Assembly: GCA_947494405.1 (NCBI GenBank)
Contig: CANLWQ010000025.1
Coordinates: 1-12,675, forward strand
Reading direction: 5' to 3'
DNA from: Comamonadaceae bacterium
GTDB taxonomy: Bacteria; Pseudomonadota; Gammaproteobacteria; Burkholderiales; Burkholderiaceae_C
Length of the DNA stretch: 12,675 nucleotides
Shown here: piece by piece, positions 6,847 through 12,675 of the stretch
Layout: the number at the start of each line of letters is the position of its first letter
Numbering within the stretch: position 1 is the first letter of the stretch
The notes under the pieces: model-generated
Seen by the model: the letters and a program-made list of their open reading frames with translations, nothing else
Database searches by the model: none
Told to the model about the DNA's origin: nothing
Position numbers and translations under genes: made by a program

Positions 6847-7565
6847 GACAACACTCCTGGTCGCAGTTTGCGGTCGTTGAGCACAGCCTCGGCCAAGGCC
6901 CAATCTTGCGGGTAAGTGACTTTGAAATTAAAAGATGCGCCCTCAACCAACAAGGGCGACATGCCTTGCGCCTCCATGGCACTGGCTTCATCGGTCAACA
7001 GCTCGTGCCCTGTAGTCAGTGCCTGCGCCAATGCGCCCAAGCGAAACATCTGCGGTGTTTGGGCCAGCCATTTATCGCTGCGATTCAAGGTTTGGACCAC
7101 CCTGCCCTGTGAGGATGATTTCAAAGTGTCGGGTAAGGGCAAAGCCAACAGCCCGCCTACCTCGTCGGCAAAACAAGCGTCCAGCAAGGCTTGTATCAAA
7201 CGCGGGGTGATTAAACAGCGTGCAGCGTCATGCACCAAAACCCAATCTTGGGGGTCAACGCCCAGTGCTTCGAGTTGTTGTAAACCGCCCAAGACGCTTT
7301 GGGCGCGGGTAGCGCCTCCTCGCGGCACCAAGCTGAACGCTGGCTGGGGATGCTTGGCCAACAGGTCGGCCATCATTCGGTCTTGTGGGGACACCACCAG
7401 CAGAGCTTGACCCAGTCCTGGCACCTCGGCAAAAGCCTTCAAGGTGTGCATCACCATGGGGAGACCCGCCAACAGCGCGTACTGTTTGGGTATGTCCACG
7501 CCTGCTCGACTGCCCGTGCCGGCACAGGGGATGACCACATGAAAGCGCGGTCGTTCTTGGCTCAT
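6843..7565 (-). CDS. ispD: 2-C-methyl-D-erythritol 4-phosphate cytidylyltransferase IspD
   Basis: Transfers CMP from CTP to methylerythritol 4-phosphate, the step that starts the branch completed by IspE and IspF. It has 240 residues. The nucleotide-binding loop [10 protein letters not shown] with R20, the PKQY motif with K27, [14 protein letters not shown] and the C-terminal FKVTYPQDW (K215) correspond to known catalytic and substrate positions of the Escherichia coli enzyme (R20, K27, K213). It is the first gene of a two-gene unit with ispF and is divergent from mfd across 44 bases. A TAGAAT box (7594-7589) could be its -10. Confidence 0.96.
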   Translation of the reverse strand: MSQERPRFHVVIPCAGTGSRAGVDIPKQYALLAGLPMVMHTLKAFAEVPGLGQALLVVSPQDRMMADLLAKHPQPAFSLVPRGGATRAQSVLGGLQQLEALGVDPQDWVLVHDAARCLITPRLIQALLDACFADEVGGLLALPLPDTLKSSSQGRVVQTLNRSDKWLAQTPQMFRLGALAQALTTGHELLTDEASAMEAQGMSPLLVEGASFNFKVTYPQDWALAEAVLNDRKLRPGVLS

Positions 7566-7588
7566 GGCTGAGGTGTGTTCATGGGCTC

Positions 7589-7598
7589 ATTCTAGAAT
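7589..7598. promoter_or_regulatory. Palindromic ATTCTAGAAT, possible back-to-back -10 boxes of ispD and mfd
   Basis: The perfect palindrome places TAGAAT on both strands in the 44-base gap between divergent ispD and mfd. Spacing fits a start site about 17 bases before the ispD ATG and one about 5 bases before the mfd ATG. No convincing -35 box is present on either strand, so this is a weak call. Confidence 0.3.
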
Positions 7599-7609
7599 CT
7601 CTGCATCTC

Positions 7610-10600
7610 ATGCAATTGCCAGCCCTCTCCAGCGCTCAGCGCTTTACCCTCCCCCGCCCTCCTGGTTCTGCAGATGCAGCCTTGCTTGCCGCTTTGGTGG
7701 CACGTGAAAAATCCCAAGGTCGCCGCGTCAGCCTGATTTGTGCAGATGCTTTTGATGCGCAGCGTTTGTTGGAGGAAATGCAGTTTTTTCAGCCCGATTT
7801 GGCCTGTGTGTTGTTTCCAGATTGGGAAACTTTGCCCTACGACGGGTTTTCACCGCACCAAGATTTAATCAGCGAGCGCTTGGCCACGCTTTGGCGCATC
7901 TCGCAGGGGCAAGCCGATGTGGTTCTCATGCCGGCCACCACCGCCTTGTACCGCTTGGCACCGCCCTCTTTTTTGGCGGCGTACACCTTTCACTTCAAGG
8001 TCAAGCAAAAGTTAGACGACGCGCAACTCAAGCAACAACTGACCATGGCGGGTTACAGCCATGTGTCCCAAGTGGTGAGCCCTGGCGAGTACACCGTGCG
8101 CGGGGGTTTGATCGACTTGTTCCCCATGGGCGCCTTGGTGCCTTATCGGGTGGATTTGTTTGACAATGAAATCGACTCCATACGCACCTTTGACCCCGAC
8201 ACCCAGCGCAGTCTTTACCCCGTGCCCGAGGTGCGTTTGCTGCCGGGTCGCGAATTCCCCATGGATGAAGCCTCGCGTGCGCTGTTTCGCAGCCGTTGGC
8301 GTGAACTGCTGGATGGCGACCCCACGCGAAGCCGTATTTACAAAGACATGGGCAATGGCGTGGCAACTGCGGGTATCGAGTACTACTTGCCGTTGTTTTT
8401 TGAAGAAACTGCCACCGTCTTTGATTACTTGGGTAATCAGTCGGTGGTGGTGTTGCATGGCGACCTTGAACCGGTTTTGCAAAGCTTTTCACAAGACGCG
8501 CAAGAGCGTTTTCGCTTGGCACAAGGTGACCCGGAGCGACCAGTTCTATCTCCTGCACATTTGTTTTTAAACACCGAGCAATTCTTCACCCGCGTCAATC
8601 AGCATGCCCAACTGTCTCTGCGCACCACAGACACCGCAAGCACTTGGGATTGGGTCAGTCTTCTTCCCGACCTCACTGTAGAGCGTGGCTCACCAACGCC
8701 TTTGGCACGTTTGCAAGCTCGTCAAACCCTCAGCACGCAACGGGTGCTGGTGTTGGCCGAGAGCGATGGCCGCCGTGAAAGCCTGTTGGATTTCTTAAGA
8801 GCAGGCGGCGTCAGCCCACCCAGTTTTGAGAGCTTGGCCGAGTTTGTACACAGCACCGAGCCTTTTGGTATTGCCACCAGCAGCCTGCACACAGGGTTTG
8901 CATGGAGTGAGCTTGGCATAGATTTGGTTACCGAGACCGAGCTGTTCGCGGCAAGCCCCAGCGTGCGGCGCCGCCGCAAACAAGAAGCGGTAAGCGATGT
9001 GGAGTCGCTCATCAAAGATTTGTCGGAGTTGCAGGTGGGCGACCCCGTGGTGCACAGCACACATGGCATTGGCCGCTACCGTGGCTTGGTCAATATGGAC
9101 ATGGGACAAGGACTGGACGAGTTGAGCCAACCCCTGTTGCAAGAGTTTTTGCATCTCGAATACGCTGACGAAGCCACCTTGTACGTGCCCGTCAGCCAGT
9201 TGCACCTGATCAGCCGCTACAGCGGCGTGAGCCCCGATGAAGCGCCGCTGCACCGGTTGGGCTCTGGCCAATGGGACAAAGCCAAGCGCCGCGCTGCTGA
9301 ACAAATACGCGACGCTGCGGCCGAGTTGCTCAACATCTATGCCCGCCGTGCAGCCAGGCAAGGTCACCCGTTTCGGTACACGCCGCAAGACTACGAAGTA
9401 TTTGCCAACGATTTCGGCTTTGATGAAACCGCAGACCAACGCGGTGCGATTCATGCGGTGATTCAAGACATGATCAGCCCGCGCCCCATGGACCGTTTGA
9501 TTTGCGGCGATGTAGGTTTTGGCAAAACCGAGGTGGCTTTGCGGGCGGCTTTTATTGCGGTCATGGGCGGCAAACAAGTGGCCATTTTGGCGCCCACGAC
9601 TTTGCTGGCTGAACAACATTTCCAAACCCTCACAGACCGCTTTGCCAAATGGCCGGTGAAGATCGCCGAGATGAGTCGTTTTCGCTCACCCAAAGAGGTT
9701 AAGGCGGCCATGTTGGGGCTAGAAGCGGGCGCTATCGATATCGTGGTGGGCACGCACAAACTCATCAGCGACACAGTGAAGTTCAAAGACCTAGGGTTGT
9801 TGGTGATTGATGAGGAACACCGCTTTGGTGTGCGGCACAAAGAGGCCATCAAAGCCATGCGTGCCGAGGTGGATGTGCTGACCCTAACGGCCACACCTAT
9901 TCCACGCACCTTGGGCATGGCCTTGGAGGGTCTGCGTGATTTAAGCGTGATTGCCACTGCGCCGCAACGTCGCTTGGCCATCAAAACCTTTGTACGCGCT
10001 GAAGACAACGGCGTGATTCGAGAAGCGGTGCTCAGAGAACTCAAGCGCGGTGGTCAATGCTATTTTCTGCACAACGAGGTGGAGACCATCCAAAACCGCA
10101 AAGAGCGATTGCAAGAGTTGATACCTGAGGCGCGTATTGCAGTGGCACACGGACAAATGCCCGAGCGCGAATTGGAAAAAGTCATGCGTGATTTTGTAGC
10201 GCAGCGCTTTAATATTTTGCTGTGCTCCACCATCATCGAAACCGGCATTGATGTGCCCACAGCCAACACGATTTTGATGAGCCGCGCTGATAAATTTGGC
10301 TTGGCTCAGTTGCATCAACTGCGCGGCCGTGTGGGTCGCAGCCATCACCAAGCCTATGCGTATTTGCTGGTTCCCGATTTACAAGGCCTCAGCAAAAAAG
10401 CCACCCAGCGACTCGACGCCATTCAACAAATGGAAGAACTGGGTTCGGGCTTTTATTTGGCCATGCACGATTTGGAAATACGCGGCGCTGGCGAAGTGCT
10501 GGGCGAAAACCAAAGCGGCAATATGCTGGAGGTGGGGTTTCAGCTCTATAACGAGATGCTGTCAGAGGCGGTACGCGCACTCAAGAACGGTGAAGAACCC

Positions 10601-11089
10601 GATTTACTCAGCCCTTTGCAAGCCACCACTGAAATCAACCTCCACTCACCCGCTTTGTTGCCCAATGACTATTGCGGCGATGTGCATTTACGCTTGTCGT
10701 TCTACAAAAAATTGGCCACGGCTAAAAACCAAGACCAAGTGGACGCCTTACTGGAAGAGTTGGTTGACCGGTTTGGCAAACTGCCCGCGCAGGCCCAAAC
10801 CTTGATTGATACCCACCGCCTTAGGGTGCTGGCCAAGCCCTATGGCGTGGCCAAGGTCGATGCCGCGCCTGGCGTCATCCTCATCAGCTTCAAACCGCAT
10901 GCGCCGGTGGATGGCATGCGCATTATTCAACTGGTGCAAAAAAACAAACACATCAAACTCGCTGGCAACGATAAGCTGCGTATTGAGCGGGCTTTGCCCG
11001 ACACCCAAGACCGGGTGCACATGGTGCGCGACATCTTGAGGTCTTTGGGTGAACCGGTGACAGCTGAGAAGCCTAAGGTGGTTTCATGA
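7610..11089 (+). CDS. mfd: Transcription-repair coupling factor Mfd
   Basis: ATP-driven translocase that pushes RNA polymerase stalled at DNA lesions off the template and recruits UvrA for nucleotide excision repair. It has 1,159 residues, close to the usual 1,150. The N-terminal third is the UvrB-like module. The RNA-polymerase interaction (CarD-like) domain begins near L474 (LQVGDPVVHSTHGIGRYRG). The RecG-like motor follows, with Walker A GDVGFGKTE (K639), the DEEH box (734-737), TLTATPIPRTL (758-768) and the QLRGRVGRS motif of the second lobe. The C-terminal domain that masks the UvrA surface is present (up to TAEKPKVVS). No clear ribosome-binding site precedes the ATG. The stop overlaps serB by four bases (ATGA), so both are likely translated from one message. 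Confidence 0.98.
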   Translation: MQLPALSSAQRFTLPRPPGSADAALLAALVAREKSQGRRVSLICADAFDAQRLLEEMQFFQPDLACVLFPDWETLPYDGFSPHQDLISERLATLWRISQGQADVVLMPATTALYRLAPPSFLAAYTFHFKVKQKLDDAQLKQQLTMAGYSHVSQVVSPGEYTVRGGLIDLFPMGALVPYRVDLFDNEIDSIRTFDPDTQRSLYPVPEVRLLPGREFPMDEASRALFRSRWRELLDGDPTRSRIYKDMGNGVATAGIEYYLPLFFEETATVFDYLGNQSVVVLHGDLEPVLQSFSQDAQERFRLAQGDPERPVLSPAHLFLNTEQFFTRVNQHAQLSLRTTDTASTWDWVSLLPDLTVERGSPTPLARLQARQTLSTQRVLVLAESDGRRESLLDFLRAGGVSPPSFESLAEFVHSTEPFGIATSSLHTGFAWSELGIDLVTETELFAASPSVRRRRKQEAVSDVESLIKDLSELQVGDPVVHSTHGIGRYRGLVNMDMGQGLDELSQPLLQEFLHLEYADEATLYVPVSQLHLISRYSGVSPDEAPLHRLGSGQWDKAKRRAAEQIRDAAAELLNIYARRAARQGHPFRYTPQDYEVFANDFGFDETADQRGAIHAVIQDMISPRPMDRLICGDVGFGKTEVALRAAFIAVMGGKQVAILAPTTLLAEQHFQTLTDRFAKWPVKIAEMSRFRSPKEVKAAMLGLEAGAIDIVVGTHKLISDTVKFKDLGLLVIDEEHRFGVRHKEAIKAMRAEVDVLTLTATPIPRTLGMALEGLRDLSVIATAPQRRLAIKTFVRAEDNGVIREAVLRELKRGGQCYFLHNEVETIQNRKERLQELIPEARIAVAHGQMPERELEKVMRDFVAQRFNILLCSTIIETGIDVPTANTILMSRADKFGLAQLHQLRGRVGRSHHQAYAYLLVPDLQGLSKKATQRLDAIQQMEELGSGFYLAMHDLEIRGAGEVLGENQSGNMLEVGFQLYNEMLSEAVRALKNGEEPDLLSPLQATTEINLHSPALLPNDYCGDVHLRLSFYKKLATAKNQDQVDALLEELVDRFGKLPAQAQTLIDTHRLRVLAKPYGVAKVDAAPGVILISFKPHAPVDGMRIIQLVQKNKHIKLAGNDKLRIERALPDTQDRVHMVRDILRSLGEPVTAEKPKVVS

Positions 11090-11811
11090 GTTCGGGCGGT
11101 ATGGCTTTATCAGAATTTGCCCCAGGACTGTGGCTCAAAGGCTTGACCCCCCCCCTGCATTGGCAAGACTACAAGCTCATCGCATTTGACATGGATTCCA
11201 CCTTGATCAATATCGAGTGCATAGATGAAATTGCCGATGCCGCTGGGCGCAAAGCCGAGGTGGCAGCCATCACCGAAACCGCCATGCGCGGGGAAATCAC
11301 CGACTACAAAGACAGCTTGCGACGCCGCGTGGCTTTGCTGCAAGGCGTGTCAGTGGAAGCCATGCGCGAGGTACTGACACACCGGCTGGCACTTAACCCG
11401 GGCGCTGAAACTTTGGTGCGAGCCTGCCAACAAGCCGGCTTGGTCACGCTGCTGGTGAGCGGTGGATTTACTTTTTTCACCGACCATGTGCAAAGCCTGT
11501 TGGGTATTGACCATGTGCGAAGTAATGTGCTGGAAGTGATTGACGGGCGCTTGAGCGGGCGCATGGTCGATCAAGCTTGGGGCGATATTTGTGACGGCGA
11601 AGAAAAACGCCGCATGTTGTTGACCACTTGCACAGCGATGGGCATCGCGCCCCAGCAAGCCATCGCCATGGGCGACGGTGCCAACGACTTGCCCATGATG
11701 TCGGCGGCGGGCTTGGCCGTGGCTTACCACGCCAAACCCAAGGTCAGAGCTGCCGCCCATGTGGCCATAGACCAAGGCGGTTTAGACAGGTTGCTGGCGC
11801 TTTTTGTCTGA
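11086..11811 (+). CDS. serB: Phosphoserine phosphatase SerB
   Basis: HAD-superfamily phosphatase that completes serine synthesis by dephosphorylating L-phosphoserine. It has 241 residues and lacks the N-terminal ACT-like extension of the E. coli enzyme. The HAD motifs are in order: DMDST with nucleophile D35 and acid/base D37, substrate residue E44, SGGF (S125), K174 and GDGANDLPM (D197, D201). The start overlaps the mfd stop in ATGA and has AAGG upstream; an ATG five codons later would also be possible. Coupling of serB to mfd gives the serine enzyme constitutive housekeeping expression (inference). The gene converges on the higBA pair. Confidence 0.95.
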   Translation: MSSGGMALSEFAPGLWLKGLTPPLHWQDYKLIAFDMDSTLINIECIDEIADAAGRKAEVAAITETAMRGEITDYKDSLRRRVALLQGVSVEAMREVLTHRLALNPGAETLVRACQQAGLVTLLVSGGFTFFTDHVQSLLGIDHVRSNVLEVIDGRLSGRMVDQAWGDICDGEEKRRMLLTTCTAMGIAPQQAIAMGDGANDLPMMSAAGLAVAYHAKPKVRAAAHVAIDQGGLDRLLALFV

Positions 11812-11833
11812 ACCAAGCAATTGCTTTGGGTTC
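11810..11833. terminator. Imperfect hairpin between convergent serB and higA
   Basis: GAACC and AAGC pair with GCTT and GGTTC around an AATT loop, with two single-base bulges. It starts at the serB stop and ends 11 bases before the higA stop, a place where a bidirectional terminator would be expected. There is no T-run after it on either strand, so intrinsic termination is uncertain. Confidence 0.35.
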
Positions 11834-11844
11834 CCATTTGAAAA

Positions 11845-12153
11845 TCACCCGACCACCACCAACCTGACATCTTTCAGCGCATCTTTCATTTCAATTTGTG
11901 CCAACTTCAAGTCGTAAGCAGTTTGCAGGTTCAGCCAATATTGCGGTGTTTGTCCCAATGCACGGCCTATGCGCAATGCCAGTTCGGCGGTGACGGGCCT
12001 GTCGCCTTTGAGCACATGCGACACCCGCATAGCTGACACGCCAATGGCATCTGCAAACGCAGCTTGGGTCATAGCCAGCTCTTCCAGAGATTCGCGCAGA
12101 AATTCACCAGGGTGGATGGCGGGCAGGCCATTCTTTGGTTTGGGGTTGGTCAT
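11845..12153 (-). CDS. higA: HigA-family antitoxin
   Basis: Antitoxin of a type II toxin-antitoxin pair; neutralises HigB and represses the operon. It has 102 residues. It opens with IHPGEFLRESLEEL, the typical start of the HigA/VapI family, followed by an XRE helix-turn-helix (about 28-67: TQAAFADAIGVSAMRVSHVLKGDRPVTAELALRIGRALG in overlapping parts) and the family's PQYWLNLQTAYDL. A strong ribosome-binding site GAGGAG (12167-12162) lies eight bases upstream and overlaps the higB stop codon, so translation is coupled to the toxin. Toxin-first order is the normal arrangement for higBA. Confidence 0.92.
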   Translation of the reverse strand: MTNPKPKNGLPAIHPGEFLRESLEELAMTQAAFADAIGVSAMRVSHVLKGDRPVTAELALRIGRALGQTPQYWLNLQTAYDLKLAQIEMKDALKDVRLVVVG

Positions 12154-12165
12154 CTTTGATACTCC

Positions 12166-12447
12166 TCAGTGGTAATCCACAATTTCAACTTCATACGCAT
12201 GTCCGCCTTCAAACCGAAAACACAGACGCCAGCGGTCATTGACGCGAATGCTCCACTTACAAGACAAGTCGCCAACCAGTGCTTCGAGCCTGTTGGAGGG
12301 CGGCATACGCAAATCATCAATCTCAGTTGCAGCATGAAGTTGGGTCAACCTCATAAGCGCTCGTTTCAGTATTTCTGGCGGCAAGCGGCGAGATTTGCCT
12401 GTGGCAAACAAGTTTTCGGTTTCATCGCTGGCAAAGCTTTCAATCAT
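12166..12447 (-). CDS. higB: HigB-family toxin (RelE/HigB mRNA interferase)
   Basis: Ribosome-dependent mRNA-cleaving toxin of the RelE superfamily. It has 93 residues from the ATG at 12447. The pattern MIESF, then GKSRRLPPEI, a middle ATEIDDLR, then KWSIRVNDRWRLCFRF (64-79) and the closing VEIVDYH matches the HigB layout known from the Proteus plasmid system. The expected basic residues (R68, R72, R74) and the terminal histidine are present, so the toxin looks active. The longer reading from 12504 would run through the end of hrpA and the promoter and is rejected. It precedes higA by 12 bases. Confidence 0.92.
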   Translation of the reverse strand: MIESFASDETENLFATGKSRRLPPEILKRALMRLTQLHAATEIDDLRMPPSNRLEALVGDLSCKWSIRVNDRWRLCFRFEGGHAYEVEIVDYH

Positions 12448-12453
12448 GGCTGA

Positions 12454-12473
12454 ATTATAAACAATTTGTTTAT
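12454..12473 (-). promoter_or_regulatory. higBA promoter -10 box and palindromic operator candidate
   Basis: On the minus strand a perfect TATAAT (12459-12454) lies seven bases before the higB start codon. It overlaps a 17-base inverted repeat, ATAAACAA-T-TTGTTTAT (12457-12473). A TTGACC (12486-12481) is upstream but 21 bases from the -10, longer than ideal. A palindrome covering the -10 is where a HigA dimer or the HigBA complex would be expected to repress. Confidence 0.5.
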
Positions 12474-12482
12474 TAATACCGG

Positions 12483-12675
12483 TCAATGATTCAACTGCCC
12501 CCACACCTTCTCAAGTCTCTTCACGCTCACCGGCTGCGGCGTGCGCAGCTCTTGCGCAAAAAAACTTACCCGCAGCTCTTCCAATAGCCAGCGCAATTCC
12601 AGCATGCGTGCATCGGCTTGGCCTTTGCGCTCGGCAACCAAGCGCCAATATTTTTGCTCCAAGGGTTTGAGTTCA
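12483..12675 (-). CDS. hrpA: ATP-dependent RNA helicase HrpA (C-terminal end, cut by window edge)
   Basis: The last 63 residues of a protein read leftward from beyond the window. The segment YWRLVAERKG, LELRWLLEELRVSFFAQEL, RTPQPVSVKRLEKVW closely resembles the conserved C-terminus (DUF3418 region) of HrpA, a DEAH-box helicase involved in mRNA handling and ribosome rescue in proteobacteria. None of the helicase motifs is within the window, so the call rests on this tail alone. The stop lies 35 bases before the higB start, on the same strand. Confidence 0.8.
   Translation of the reverse strand, partial: ELKPLEQKYWRLVAERKGQADARMLELRWLLEELRVSFFAQELRTPQPVSVKRLEKVWGQLNH

Noticed and set aside
8795-9625. 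Long open frame on the minus strand (276 codons)
   Set aside because: It lies wholly inside mfd, whose RNA-polymerase interaction domain and motor motifs are read on the other strand; the antisense product shows no domain character.
12448-12504. Longer HigB start
   Set aside because: It would overlap the end of hrpA and the -10 box, and HigB proteins begin at the MIESF-like motif.

Overview
This window looks like a chromosomal segment of a betaproteobacterium, most likely Burkholderiales and close to Comamonadaceae. The reasons are a moderately GC-rich coding style, a PhaR-type polyhydroxybutyrate (PHB) regulator, a D-3-hydroxybutyrate dehydrogenase, a monofunctional RelA, and the style of the IspD/IspF, Mfd, SerB and HrpA proteins. 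The genus assignment is inference; no rRNA is present.

Left part (1-2706), all on the minus strand: the N-terminal third of rimO, overlapped by one base by the end of phaR. These are followed by an AT-rich stretch of about 1.5 kb and then an intact tRNA-Val(GAC). The last 23 bases of the tRNA gene (T-loop to CCA) are repeated exactly at 1100-1122, directly upstream of phaR. Just inside each end of the enclosed segment lie direct repeats of TTTACCCT. This is the signature of an element that a tyrosine recombinase inserted into a tRNA 3' end. It is only 1,530 bp per unit, carries a single unrecognised gene (1458-2105) with a good promoter, and has no integrase. It is the most interesting feature of the window: a minimal, probably non-autonomous or decayed integrative element. 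Removing it restores a plain relA - tRNA-Val - phaR - rimO order.

Middle part (2733-7565): relA (ppGpp synthase, minus) is divergent from a 3-hydroxybutyrate dehydrogenase gene (plus). An XRE-like regulator gene (plus) follows and converges on the ispD-ispF pair (minus), which makes isoprenoid precursors by the MEP pathway. phaR, 3-hydroxybutyrate dehydrogenase and relA all bear on carbon storage and starvation.

Right part (7610-12675): mfd (transcription-repair coupling factor) and serB (phosphoserine phosphatase) overlap by four bases on the plus strand and form an operon. They converge on a higB-higA toxin-antitoxin pair (minus), which has a palindromic operator candidate over a consensus -10 box. 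The window ends in the 3' end of hrpA (RNA helicase, minus).

No rRNA, CRISPR array, insertion sequence or intact prophage was seen. The novel-system candidate is the tRNA-Val element with its orphan cargo gene. Everything else is ordinary chromosomal housekeeping plus one toxin-antitoxin module.
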